64,000 nt of DNA, from contig NZ_JBHTJN010000004.1 in the NCBI RefSeq assembly GCF_042675725.1, forward strand, positions 186,001-250,000, given 5' to 3'. Position 1 is the first letter of the stretch. The number at the start of each line of letters is the position of its first letter. Made by a program: the position numbers and the translations under genes. The notes beneath the pieces were generated by a model. The model saw nothing but the letters and a program-made list of their open reading frames with translations, had not been told where the DNA came from and did not search any database. Positions 54,684 to 63,523 of this stretch are shown here, one piece after another. The stretch comes from Seminibacterium arietis (GTDB taxonomy: Bacteria; Pseudomonadota; Gammaproteobacteria; Enterobacterales; Pasteurellaceae).

Positions 54684-55955
54684 TTAAGATAGCCAATTCA
54701 TCGGTACAATTACAATATCAGGGAATAAAGTAAGTAAGAAAAGAATTGCAAAATATACTATTAAAAATGGTAGAATTCCTTTTGATAATCTAGTAACACC
54801 AATTTTTGCTATACCTGATCCCACATATAACACTGTGCCAACAGGTGGTGTGATCAGACCAATAGATAAGTTAATTACCATCATGATTCCAAAATAAGTA
54901 ATATCAATATTATAGGCTCTTAGTAATGGCGTAATGACTGGAACAAAAATTAATACTGCTGGAATTAAGTCCATTACACAGCCTACTAATAATAAGAAAA
55001 AAGTTAAGATTAACATCAATACCATTGGACTATCAGTCATCCCTTTAATCATACTTACTAAATCAGTAGGAATTTGTGCCACAGTAATAGCAAAACCAGA
55101 AATCATCGCAGCAGCTGCTACAAACATAACCATTGACGTGGTTTTTATAGTATTCAGAAAAACTTCTTGCAACGTTTTCCAATTTAAAGAGCGGTACAAA
55201 ATACTAACTAATGTCGCATAAATTGCAGCAACTACTCCAGCTTCTGTTGGAGTAAAAATTCCACCACGTAACCCAACAATAATAATCATCGGTAACATTA
55301 ATGGCAAAAATGCTTTCTTGAAAGCAATCCAACGCTGCTTTCCCGTTTGTTTAGGCTCAAGATTTTGTTGTTCATTGCGATATAAAAATTTCCACATTAA
55401 CCACAACCCAATCACCATTAATAACCCTGGTACCGTTCCCCCCATGAATAATTTTGTAATTGAAGTACCCGCAGTAATTCCATAAACAATCATTGGAATA
55501 CTCGGGGGAATCACTACAGAAATAATTCCTGCTGCACAAATTAGCCCTGTAGATCGTGCTGTATCATATTTTCTTGCAACCATCATTGGAATTAGAATTG
55601 CACCTAGTGCTGCTGTGTCAGCTACTGCCGAACCTGATAGCCCTGCGAAAATTAAACCTGAAATAATTGCAACATAGCCTAATCCACCTTTAATATGCCC
55701 TACCATACTCATAGCAAAATTAATAATTCTTTCAGAAATACCTCCATATTTCATAATTTCGCCTGTAAGCATAAAAAATGGGATTGCCATTAAAGGAAAA
55801 TTATTTGTTCCCATTACGACATTTTCTGCTATTAATTGGGCATCAAACATATCCATTTTTATTAGCATAATACTTGCACTTAATATCATTGATAAAGCAA
55901 CTGGCACCCCTAAAAATAAGAGTAAAAATAAACTACCTAAGAATAAAAACAACAT
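54684..55955 (-). CDS. dctM: TRAP transporter large permease (DctM family)
   Basis: The 12-helix membrane subunit of a sodium-driven TRAP transporter. The 423-residue protein has family motifs such as IPFFMLTGEIMKYGGIS, GGLGYVAIISGLIFAGLSGSAVADTAALG and NLSIGLITPPVGTVLYVG. Its ATG overlaps the stop of the small subunit (TAATG). With the binding protein, dehydrogenase and nearby eda and uxuR it fits a sugar-acid uptake operon like HI0050-HI0053 of H. influenzae. The substrate is inferred from context only. Confidence 0.93.
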   Translation of the reverse strand: MLFLFLGSLFLLLFLGVPVALSMILSASIMLIKMDMFDAQLIAENVVMGTNNFPLMAIPFFMLTGEIMKYGGISERIINFAMSMVGHIKGGLGYVAIISGLIFAGLSGSAVADTAALGAILIPMMVARKYDTARSTGLICAAGIISVVIPPSIPMIVYGITAGTSITKLFMGGTVPGLLMVIGLWLMWKFLYRNEQQNLEPKQTGKQRWIAFKKAFLPLMLPMIIIVGLRGGIFTPTEAGVVAAIYATLVSILYRSLNWKTLQEVFLNTIKTTSMVMFVAAAAMISGFAITVAQIPTDLVSMIKGMTDSPMVLMLILTFFLLLVGCVMDLIPAVLIFVPVITPLLRAYNIDITYFGIMMVINLSIGLITPPVGTVLYVGSGIAKIGVTRLSKGILPFLIVYFAILFLLTLFPDIVIVPMNWLS

Positions 55956-56434
55956 TATTTATCACTCCCTTGTAATGCCCATTTTATATGTTTTGCTAAA
56001 TTGATAAACACGATAAAAAAATAATATATTGATGAAATCACTGCAGCTAAATATAAAAATGCTGAGGAAATTTCTGTGGCGGGCATTTGCTGTGTATGTG
56101 TTAATAACATTAATTGATAGGCCCCTACACTAATAATTGCTGTTCCAATTAATACTAAAAAATCAGCTAAAAATATGATGTACATTTGAAGTTTAGCGGG
56201 AAGTGCTGAAACTATGACATCAACAGTTAAATGCCCTCTTTCTTTGGCAACTAAGATAATTCCAAGAAAAATCATATAAACAAAACAAATCCGTGCGAAT
56301 TCTTCTGACCATGCAATACCTGAATCAAAGAAATATCGCAATAAAGCATTAAAAAACACCAAAGTAACCATGATAATTAATGCTAATACGGACAAGAATT
56401 TTAGTGTTTTATCTAGGTATTTTGATATTTCCAT
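55955..56434 (-). CDS. dctQ: TRAP transporter small permease (DctQ family)
   Basis: Four-helix subunit that partners DctM. The 159-residue protein has four hydrophobic segments, the motif ALLRYFFDSGIAWSEEFARICFVYMIFLG typical of the family between helices 1 and 2, and the GHLTVDVIV stretch. It lies between the binding-protein gene and dctM. A hairpin separates it from the binding-protein gene. Confidence 0.92.
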   Translation of the reverse strand: MEISKYLDKTLKFLSVLALIIMVTLVFFNALLRYFFDSGIAWSEEFARICFVYMIFLGIILVAKERGHLTVDVIVSALPAKLQMYIIFLADFLVLIGTAIISVGAYQLMLLTHTQQMPATEISSAFLYLAAVISSIYYFFIVFINLAKHIKWALQGSDK

Positions 56435-56460
56435 ATTAACCTCTCTTTACAAAATTAAAA

Positions 56461-56482
56461 TAGCGACCCTATCGAGTCGCTA
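56461..56482 (-). terminator. intra-operon hairpin between dctP and dctQ
   Basis: TAGCGAC (56461-56467) pairs with GTCGCTA (56476-56482), followed on the minus strand by TTTTAATTTTG. It probably acts as a leaky terminator or protects the 3' end, so that more binding protein than permease is made. Confidence 0.65.
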
Positions 56483-56491
56483 CTAAATAAT

Positions 56492-57475
56492 TTATTTGGC
56501 ATCATTAATTTTTTGGACGACATCTTTAGCCCAATCATATTTGTTATAAAGATTCTGATACATGCCTTCAACACCTTTTAACATATCTGCTTTAAATTCA
56601 TCACTTGGAACAATAATTTGTTTAGCATTCTTACGGAAAAAATCTTTCACTTCTTGCTCGTATTTAATCGCTAATTCCCATTCTTTATCAGTATAAACTT
56701 TGGCAGCTTCTAAAAAGATAGCTTGATCTTCTTTTGGAATTTTATTCCAAGTTTTCAAACTCATTTGTAATAGACCAGGAGTAAATATATGATTAGTTTC
56801 AATAATATATTTTTGAACCTCGTATAAACCAGAGTCTTTGACTAACATATACGGATTTTCTTGTCCATCAATTACTTTCTGCTCAAGTGCGGTAAAAACT
56901 TCACTCAATGGCATACTTTGCGGATTTATATGCATTGAATTTGCCCAATCAACGAATAATGAATTTAGCGGAACTCTTAAGCGTAATCCTTTAAAATCAT
57001 CAAATTTTTCGACTTTTTTATTTGATGAAATGACACGAAAACCATTCATTCCAAAGCTTAATAATTTAATTCCATATTTTTCCATTTTTTGCCCAATTTC
57101 TTGTGCAACTGGAGAATCAAATACTTTTTTAGCTTCAAGATTATCTTTAAATAAATAAGGCCACTCCCACACGCCAAATATTGGATCGACATTTTGTAGT
57201 AAACAGCCCGTAATTCCCATTTCAATGGTACCATTACGCAAGCCATTTAAGACTTGATCTTCACCGCCTAATTGATTATTTGGAAAAATGCGAATTTCAT
57301 AACGATGATTTGTTTTTTCTTCTACAATTTTCTTGAAGTGTTCTTGCAAAACAATATGCGATGGATGTAAGTCAGAATTATAATGACCTAGTTTTATAAT
57401 TGTTTTTGCCAATGTTTGAGTGCTAACTAAACAACCTAAAATTAACATTGCTTTTGTTAAATTTTTAATTTTCAT
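56492..57475 (-). CDS. dctP: TRAP transporter periplasmic solute-binding protein (DctP family)
   Basis: Binds an organic acid in the periplasm and presents it to DctQM. The 327-residue protein has a signal peptide (about 1-23, ending TQTLA). The family motif KGLRLRVPLNSLFVDWANSM includes the conserved arginine that holds the ligand carboxylate, and SEVFTALEQKVIDGQENP follows. Context suggests a hexuronate or related sugar acid. It lies 27 bases after the alcohol dehydrogenase gene. Confidence 0.92.
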   Translation of the reverse strand: MKIKNLTKAMLILGCLVSTQTLAKTIIKLGHYNSDLHPSHIVLQEHFKKIVEEKTNHRYEIRIFPNNQLGGEDQVLNGLRNGTIEMGITGCLLQNVDPIFGVWEWPYLFKDNLEAKKVFDSPVAQEIGQKMEKYGIKLLSFGMNGFRVISSNKKVEKFDDFKGLRLRVPLNSLFVDWANSMHINPQSMPLSEVFTALEQKVIDGQENPYMLVKDSGLYEVQKYIIETNHIFTPGLLQMSLKTWNKIPKEDQAIFLEAAKVYTDKEWELAIKYEQEVKDFFRKNAKQIIVPSDEFKADMLKGVEGMYQNLYNKYDWAKDVVQKINDAK

Positions 57476-57502
57476 TATGATACCCTCATTGATTTAACTA
57501 AA

Positions 57503-58528
57503 TTAAAATACTGCATTAATTTTCAAATAATCTTCTGGATTATCTGAAAGCTCTTTCACATATTTTGGAATATCATCAAACGTAATAACTTTACTAATCA
57601 TGTCATTTGGTCTGATTTTTCCATTTGCTAATAACTCCAACGCCTCTTCAAACTCTCCTTTACTTGTTCTTGCTCCATAAAGATTTAATTCTTTAAAAGT
57701 AATTAGATTTGTTGCCAATGATGTATCCGTTTTTGGCCAACCAGTGAAACCGATACGACCAGCAAAAGAAACATATTTCAACGTATTTTGAATAGCCACA
57801 TTTGCTCCTGATGCTTCAATGACTACTTCAGCCATTTTGCCTTGAGTAATATCTTTAATACGCTCTAAATCATTTTCAGTTGATGGGTTAATTACATGTT
57901 TAATACCCAAAGATTGAGCATAATCCAAACGTTTATCAAGAATATCGACTAATATTGCTGTTGCACCATAAATTTGAGCCACCAATGCAGCCATTAATCC
58001 AATAGCACCAGCACCAATAACGACAACATGCTCGCCTTCTTTTACTTTAGTACGGTGAATTGCATGCAAAGAAATTGTTAGTGGTTCTGCTAGGGCTAAT
58101 TCCTGAACTGGCATATTTGGTACTTTTACGACTAAGTGAGCAGGATGCCTAATGACCTCTTGCATACCACCATCAATATGCACACCAATTACACGTAAAT
58201 TTTCACAGCAATTAGTTCTACCGATACTACAAGGGTAGCAATTACCACAATAGATATAAGGATCTACAATTACTTTATCACCTACTTTAATATTTTTCGG
58301 CATACCAATTCCAGATTCTATAATTGTTCCAATTATCTCATGACCTAAAATTCTTGGATAAGTAACTAGTGGGTTTGTACCACGATATGCTCCAATATCT
58401 GAACCACATATCCCCATACTTTCTACCTTAATCAACACATCTCTTTCCCCTTTCAATGGGAAATCTACTGATTTAACAGAAACATTTTCTGGCTCGGAAA
58501 GGCACACAGCTTTAACTTTTTTGCACAT
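57503..58528 (-). CDS. zinc-binding alcohol dehydrogenase, sugar-acid type
   Basis: Medium-chain dehydrogenase of 341 residues with GHEIIGTI (catalytic zinc region), four structural-zinc cysteines in YCGNCYPCSIGRTNCCENL, and the NAD motif VVIGAGAIGLMAALVA. It resembles the HI0053 / RspB / L-idonate or galactonate dehydrogenase group. It is probably an oxidoreductase for the acid imported by the adjacent TRAP system; the exact substrate is unknown. It is first in the operon, below a CRP site and a UxuR-type operator. Confidence 0.88.
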   Translation of the reverse strand: MCKKVKAVCLSEPENVSVKSVDFPLKGERDVLIKVESMGICGSDIGAYRGTNPLVTYPRILGHEIIGTIIESGIGMPKNIKVGDKVIVDPYIYCGNCYPCSIGRTNCCENLRVIGVHIDGGMQEVIRHPAHLVVKVPNMPVQELALAEPLTISLHAIHRTKVKEGEHVVVIGAGAIGLMAALVAQIYGATAILVDILDKRLDYAQSLGIKHVINPSTENDLERIKDITQGKMAEVVIEASGANVAIQNTLKYVSFAGRIGFTGWPKTDTSLATNLITFKELNLYGARTSKGEFEEALELLANGKIRPNDMISKVITFDDIPKYVKELSDNPEDYLKINAVF

Positions 58529-58634
58529 AGATAATATTCCTTACATTTAAATGAATTTTCAGAAATAAAATTTTATTTATTATTTATCGACTTAAATTGT
58601 ACAAAAAAAAAACAACTGAACACCAAAAGATCTC

Positions 58635-58660
58635 AAATCTGTGAACCATATCACAGATTT
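58635..58660 (-). promoter_or_regulatory. CRP-cAMP binding site
   Basis: TGTGA-N6-TCACA (58640-58655) lies within a longer palindrome, with arms AAATC and GATTT extending both sides. This is an almost ideal CRP site. It is centred about 120 bases upstream of the dehydrogenase ATG, and eda ends on its other side. It predicts catabolite control of the dehydrogenase-TRAP operon. Confidence 0.85.
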
Positions 58661-58668
58661 TCTCAGGT

Positions 58669-58682
58669 TTTGGTTTACCAAA
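58669..58682 (-). promoter_or_regulatory. palindromic operator for the UxuR-like GntR regulator
   Basis: TTTGGTTTACCAAA is a perfect palindrome of the TTGGT-N2-ACCAA form used by FadR-subfamily uronate regulators (UxuR, ExuR). It lies 9 bases beyond the CRP palindrome on the upstream side of the dehydrogenase-TRAP operon. The uxuR-like gene is nearby at 59478-60239. Confidence 0.68.
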
Positions 58683-58701
58683 TTAATGGGGAGAGAAAAG
58701 A

Positions 58702-58741
58702 AAAAGTGCGGTAAAAAAATAAAATATTTCACCGCACTTTT
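58702..58741 (-). terminator. terminator of eda made of paired uptake signals
   Basis: AAAAGTGCGGT (58702-58712) and ACCGCACTTTT (58731-58741) form an 11-bp stem with an 18-base AT-rich loop. On the minus strand it is followed by TTTCTTTTCTC. It separates eda from the downstream operon, so that operon needs its own promoter. Confidence 0.82.
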
Positions 58742-58797
58742 ATAATAATATTTTTCTTTGCTACTGTAATTAAGCTAGCAAAATTGATAAGTAAATA

Positions 58798-59439
58798 TTA
58801 GGCATTAACTAATTCTACAACTTCTTTAGTTAATCGACCAATTTCAACCCAATTTTTCGACTGTATTAGCGATTTCTCAACAAACCAAGAACCACCACAA
58901 GCTACAACATTTGGAATTGCTAAATAATCTTTAATATTATTTAAATTTACTCCTCCTGTTGGCATAATCTGTAATTGATTATAAGGACCAAGCAAAGCTT
59001 TGATCATTTTCACACCGCCACTGGCTTCTGCTGGGAAAAATTTAACTGCTGTTAGCCCCATTTCTAACGCGGCTTCCACAGACATCGGATTATTCACACC
59101 TGGAGTTACTGGAATATTCAGATCTTTGCAAAGTTGTACAATACGTGGGTTAAAACCTGGAGTGACAATAAAATCCGCCCCTGCATTTTTCGCTTGGAAT
59201 ACTTGCTCAGGTGTCAACACTGTACCTGCAGCAATTAAAATTTCAGGGTGATGTTGACGAATTAGACGAATTGCTTCCTCTGCTGCAGCTGAACGAAAAG
59301 TAATTTCTACTACAGGCAAACCATTCTCTGCTAATGTTTTACCTAAAGGTAAGATGTCTTCTGCGTAATCCAATGCAATGACTGGAACGACTTTAATTTG
59401 ACGAAGTTTTTCAACAATTTGTACTGTTGTATATGCCAT
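58798..59439 (-). CDS. eda: KDPG/KHG aldolase
   Basis: Cleaves 2-keto-3-deoxy-6-phosphogluconate to pyruvate and glyceraldehyde 3-phosphate, the last step of hexuronate breakdown. The 213-residue protein has EITFRSAAAEEAIR (active-site glutamate and arginine), TPGFNPRIV, TPGVNNP and the Schiff-base lysine in TAVKFFPAEASGG. AAGGTT precedes the ATG. It follows the uxuR-like gene by 38 bases and is probably co-transcribed with it. Confidence 0.96.
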   Translation of the reverse strand: MAYTTVQIVEKLRQIKVVPVIALDYAEDILPLGKTLAENGLPVVEITFRSAAAEEAIRLIRQHHPEILIAAGTVLTPEQVFQAKNAGADFIVTPGFNPRIVQLCKDLNIPVTPGVNNPMSVEAALEMGLTAVKFFPAEASGGVKMIKALLGPYNQLQIMPTGGVNLNNIKDYLAIPNVVACGGSWFVEKSLIQSKNWVEIGRLTKEVVELVNA

Positions 59440-59477
59440 TTTTTAACCTTATTTGTTTTAGTTTAATATGAGTAATT

Positions 59478-60239
59478 TTATAATCCAACTACAACTGGAC
59501 TACTGTTAAATAGATAACCATCAAAGTTAGGATCATCAATATCAGATAATTCAAACAGTTTTTGTTTTACATTTTCTAAATGTTGCCACATAGCTTTACG
59601 GGCTAAAGCTGGGTCTTTACGCTGAATAGCATTAAGAATACTTTCATGATCAAACAGCCACTGTTTACGATAATCAAAATTAGAAATTCGTGCATGTAAA
59701 CCTTTCCACATCGGACTGTTTGTGCGATATTCCCATAAGCATTTTTGCATACGAATAAGCACTTCATTTTGTGTAATTTCAGCAATAGTACAATGAAACT
59801 CTTCATCTTCTACATATCCCTGGCTACCCAATTGAAGATTTTCTCTCTCTCGTCGTAAAATGTTTCGCAGTGAAATAATATCATTACGTGAAGCCTGAAT
59901 AGCTGCAAATTCAGCTATACCACTTTCTAACAATTGACGAGCTTGCAACAATTCAAAAGGACCAATATCATCAGATTCAATGTAAGGAGCAGGCTGTCTT
60001 TGTTGATTTGGTAAGCCAATTACATATACTCCCGAACCTTTTTTTACTTCTACTAATCCCTCTAATTCGAGCATAATAATAGCCTCACGAATTACTGTGC
60101 GACTAACGCCAAATTGCTCAGCAAAATCTCGCTCTGGAGGTAAACGTTCACCAATTTTATAAACATTTCTACTCAAATCTTGTTTAAGTAGCTCACCAAT
60201 TTTTTTGTAAGATCTGAGAGAATTTTCTTCAATTTTCAT
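59478..60239 (-). CDS. uxuR: GntR-family (FadR subgroup) regulator, UxuR-like
   Basis: DNA-binding repressor of hexuronate genes. From ATG 60239 (MKIEENSLRSYKKIGELL) it has 253 residues: a winged helix at about 10-75 (GERLPPERDFAEQFGVSRTVIREAIIMLELEGLVEVKKGSGVYV) and an all-helical FCD ligand domain with metal histidine positions (EEFHCTIAEI, WLFDHESIL, MWQHLENV). A GTG start six codons upstream is less likely. The name rests on context with eda and uxaC and on the FadR-type operator nearby. Confidence 0.82.
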   Translation of the reverse strand: MKIEENSLRSYKKIGELLKQDLSRNVYKIGERLPPERDFAEQFGVSRTVIREAIIMLELEGLVEVKKGSGVYVIGLPNQQRQPAPYIESDDIGPFELLQARQLLESGIAEFAAIQASRNDIISLRNILRRERENLQLGSQGYVEDEEFHCTIAEITQNEVLIRMQKCLWEYRTNSPMWKGLHARISNFDYRKQWLFDHESILNAIQRKDPALARKAMWQHLENVKQKLFELSDIDDPNFDGYLFNSSPVVVGL

Positions 60240-60317
60240 TTCTAAATTAAACCACACAAATAAAAGATAGTTGAATTATTCTAACATATCTGCCTATTTT
60301 TTGATTACCCCAATATA

Positions 60318-60332
60318 GGTGTTATACCAATT
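60318..60332 (-). promoter_or_regulatory. possible UxuR half-site upstream of uxuR-eda
   Basis: On the minus strand AATTGGTATAACACC has one good TTGGT half and a poor second half. It lies about 80 bases before the uxuR ATG, where an autoregulatory operator would be expected. An uptake signal (60348-60356) lies next to it. Confidence 0.3.
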
Positions 60333-60395
60333 ATATAATGCTGCTTAAAGTGCGGTCATTTTTAGAAAATGACTACACGTTAAACAAGCTAATTT

Positions 60396-61799
60396 TTATT
60401 TAAAAAAACCTTTTGCATTGTTATAGCAAATATTTTTCACCATTCCACCAATCAATTCCATATCATTTGGTGCTTCACCATTTTCAACCCATTTACCCAG
60501 CATTTCACATAAGATACGACGGAAATATTCATGACGGGTATAAGAAAGAAAACTACGAGAATCTGTCAACATCCCAACAAATTGACTTAACAAACCAAGC
60601 TGAGAGAGCTGTTGAAGCTGACGTTCCATTCCATCTTTTTGATCATTAAACCACCAACCAGAACCAAATTGAATTTTGCCAGCTACACCTCCACCTTGGA
60701 AATTGCCAATCATTGTACCAATCATCTCGTTATCACGTGGATTTAAGCAATAAAGAATAGTTTTAGGTAATTGATCAGTGCGTTCCATTTGATCTAATAA
60801 TGCTGAAAGTTGCTCTGCATAATTACGATCTCCTATAGAATCAAATCCTGCATCCGCACCAAGCAACTTAAACATACGACTGTTATTATTGCGAATTGCT
60901 CCAATATGATATTGCATTACCCAACCTAATTTGTGATATTGTTTTCCCAACCACACTTGAACTGCGGTACTAAATTGAGCAATTTCTACTTCAGAAAGGG
61001 TATGACCTGATAAACGACGTTGTAAAATGCGATCTAATTCATTATCTGCTGGAATTGGAGCATAACGAACAATTTCAATACCATGATCAGCTGCTTTACA
61101 GCCATGAGCATCAAAATGAGCTAAACGTGTAAGTAAAACTTGTTTTAATTCACTAAAACTGTTGATTTTACTCCCTGCCTGTTCACCTAATTTAGCGATA
61201 TATTCTACAAAGTCCGTACGCTCAATTTTAAATACGCGATCGGGGCGGAAAGTCGGCGTAACTTCAACATCAAAAGATTTATCTTCTGCTATTTGTCGAT
61301 GATAAACTAAGCTATCAATCGGATCGTCCGTCGTACCAGCCATTACAACATTCATTTGCTTCATAATACCGCGAGCAGAATACTCTGTTTCACTCAAACA
61401 AGCATTACAATGTTCCCATACAGATTGAGCCGTTTTAGGACTAAATATAGTATCGGTGAGACCAAAAGGTCGCTTTAATTCTAAATGAACCCAATGGTAA
61501 ATAGGATTGCCAATGCATTGAGGCACAACTGTTGCCCATTTTTGATATTTTTCAAAATTAGAGGCTTCACCTGTAATAAAATGCTCTTCTACACCAGCAG
61601 TACGCATCGCTCGCCATTTGTAATGATCACCCTCTAACCAAATTTCTGCCAAATCTTTAAATTGGCGATTTTCTGCAATTTCTTTTGGACTCAAATGACA
61701 GTGATAATCAAATATTGGCATATCTTTTGCATATTCATGATATAAACGTTGTGCTGTATCTGTAGAAAGTAAAAAATCAGAATTCATAAATGGTTTCAT
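60396..61799 (-). CDS. uxaC: glucuronate isomerase (uronate isomerase)
   Basis: Converts D-glucuronate to D-fructuronate (and galacturonate to tagaturonate). The 467-residue protein is of family length and has the metal-site DYHCHLSPKEIAENR, the conserved DDPIDSL after MAGTT, and the C-terminal MLTDSRSFLSYTRHEYFRRIL. It lies 12 bases after dctM of the second TRAP system. The next enzymes of the path (UxuB, UxuA, KdgK) are not in the window. Confidence 0.96.
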   Translation of the reverse strand: MKPFMNSDFLLSTDTAQRLYHEYAKDMPIFDYHCHLSPKEIAENRQFKDLAEIWLEGDHYKWRAMRTAGVEEHFITGEASNFEKYQKWATVVPQCIGNPIYHWVHLELKRPFGLTDTIFSPKTAQSVWEHCNACLSETEYSARGIMKQMNVVMAGTTDDPIDSLVYHRQIAEDKSFDVEVTPTFRPDRVFKIERTDFVEYIAKLGEQAGSKINSFSELKQVLLTRLAHFDAHGCKAADHGIEIVRYAPIPADNELDRILQRRLSGHTLSEVEIAQFSTAVQVWLGKQYHKLGWVMQYHIGAIRNNNSRMFKLLGADAGFDSIGDRNYAEQLSALLDQMERTDQLPKTILYCLNPRDNEMIGTMIGNFQGGGVAGKIQFGSGWWFNDQKDGMERQLQQLSQLGLLSQFVGMLTDSRSFLSYTRHEYFRRILCEMLGKWVENGEAPNDMELIGGMVKNICYNNAKGFFK

Positions 61800-61811
61800 T
61801 ATGTACCTCTA

Positions 61812-63113
61812 TTAATAATTAAGAAATAGTTTTGGTAAAATTAAGCTAATATTAGGAATAAACGTTACTAACATTAAAGTAGCAAATAATACGAAGAAAA
61901 AAGGAATCATTGTTTTGATGACTTTATCAATACCCACTTTAGCAACTGAGCAACCGACAAACAACGCACTACCTACTGGAGGAGTACAAATACCAATACA
62001 TAAGTTAAAAGTCATCATGATCCCAAAATGAACAGGATCAAGCCCCATTTCTACTGCAATTGGCAAGAAAATAGGAGTGAAAATTAACACCGCTGGAGTC
62101 ATATCCATAAATGTACCTACTACTAATAAAATAATATTAATAGTCAGTAACACGATAATTGGATTATCCGAGATATAAGTAAATGCATCTTGAATCAAAT
62201 AGGGAACATCTGCATTTGCCATTGCCCAAGACATTCCCGACGATGCTCCAATTAGCAATAATACTATAGCGGTTGTCACAGCCGACTCCAAAATCACTCG
62301 AGGTAATTCACTTAATTTTAATTCTTTATAAATAAAGACTGATAAAATCAAAGTATAAACCACAGCTATAGCAGAGCCCTCTGTTGCAGTAAAAATCCCA
62401 GCAATGATGCCTCCAATTACTATAACAATTAGCAATAAGGATGGAATTGCATCAATAGTTTTTACTAACACTTGTTTACAGGTTGCTTTTTCGCTTTTTG
62501 GATATTTACGTCTTGTTGCAATAAAACCTGCGACAAGCATCACGCCTAATCCCATTAGAATACCTGGTAAGTATCCTGCTAAAAAAAGAGCAAAAATTGA
62601 CGTACCACCAGAAACTAAAGAATATACAATTAAAGTATTACTTGGCGGAATCAGCAATCCTGTCGGACAAGAGGCAATATTGACTGCTGCTGAGAGTTCT
62701 GGTTGGTATCCTTCTTTCTTTTGCAGTGGTGCCATAATTCCACCCATCGCTGCACTTGATGCTACCGCTGATCCTGAAATCGAGCCAAACATCATATTTG
62801 CTAATACATTACAGTGAAATAGTGAACCTGGTAATCTCGCTCCTAGCACTTTCGCTAACTCAATTAAACGGATTGCAATACCACCACGGTTCATAATATT
62901 GCCCGACAAAATAAAAAACGGAATAGCTAATAAAGCAAAATTATCTAGCCCTGATGCCATTTTTTGTGTAACAACCATCAATGCAGATTCAAAAAGCAAT
63001 GACACACAAATAGTTAATAGTGTCGATATAGCAATGGAATATGAAATTGGTACAGATAATATTAATAAAACAGCAAAACTACCAAACAACGTTAAAATTG
63101 ATGTTAATTCCAT
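61812..63113 (-). CDS. dctM: second TRAP transporter large permease (DctM family)
   Basis: The 433-residue, about 12-helix subunit of a second TRAP system. Family motifs: AIPFFILSGNIMNRGGIAIRL, FGSISGSAVASSAAMGG and NLCIGICTPPVGSALFVG. It begins just after the truncated small subunit. It appears intact but lacks an intact partner and a binding protein within the window, so it may not function unless another system supplies them. Probably once a glucuronide or glucuronate transporter, from its place between uidA and uxaC. Confidence 0.92.
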   Translation of the reverse strand: MELTSILTLFGSFAVLLILSVPISYSIAISTLLTICVSLLFESALMVVTQKMASGLDNFALLAIPFFILSGNIMNRGGIAIRLIELAKVLGARLPGSLFHCNVLANMMFGSISGSAVASSAAMGGIMAPLQKKEGYQPELSAAVNIASCPTGLLIPPSNTLIVYSLVSGGTSIFALFLAGYLPGILMGLGVMLVAGFIATRRKYPKSEKATCKQVLVKTIDAIPSLLLIVIVIGGIIAGIFTATEGSAIAVVYTLILSVFIYKELKLSELPRVILESAVTTAIVLLLIGASSGMSWAMANADVPYLIQDAFTYISDNPIIVLLTINIILLVVGTFMDMTPAVLIFTPIFLPIAVEMGLDPVHFGIMMTFNLCIGICTPPVGSALFVGCSVAKVGIDKVIKTMIPFFFVLFATLMLVTFIPNISLILPKLFLNY

Positions 63114-63114
63114 A

Positions 63115-63456
63115 TCACACCTCGCTTTTCTCTACCACATTAAAATCAGCTACTTTTTTCACTAACTCAACTAGTGAGTAAAGTAAGATGATTATACCAG
63201 AAATTGGTAAACAAAGGTATACCAATCCCATATTTATTCCCAAAGAAGGAGAAATTTGTCCTGTAGCATAAGTATCTTTTACTAAAGTGAAGCCTCCATA
63301 AATCAACACTAAGCTAGTAAATAATACAGTAATTATTAAAATAATTAGCTCTAATATTAATTTACGTTTTCCTTTTTGTTTGAGCAAAAGCAAATCAATT
63401 GCTAAATGTTGCTTTAGCCCTGCTGCATAAGCAGCACCAATTAATCCCAGCCACAT
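63115..63456 (-). pseudogene. 5'-truncated TRAP small permease (DctQ family)
   Basis: The frame reads FPFLFMWLGLIGAAYAAGLKQHLAIDLL and onward for about 113 residues from the Met at 63456. Whole DctQ proteins are about 160 residues, and this sequence corresponds to the part after the first membrane helix and the RYVF...EELAR region. Upstream in frame there is a TAA after six codons, and then the terminator and end of uidA. The N-terminal 45 or so residues and any dctP gene are therefore missing, as if deleted. No ribosome binding site is visible before the ATG. Confidence 0.82.
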
Positions 63457-63466
63457 AAATAGAAAA

Positions 63467-63485
63467 GGGAAATTTTAAATTTCCC
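63467..63485 (-). terminator. hairpin between uidA and the truncated dctQ
   Basis: GGGAAATTT and AAATTTCCC face each other with one base between them, followed on the minus strand by TTTTCTATTT. It probably terminates uidA, but it lies exactly at the junction with the truncated gene. Confidence 0.65.
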
Positions 63486-63523
63486 TCATCTCTACAACTA
63501 CGTTTTATTTTTTAATAAAAAAA

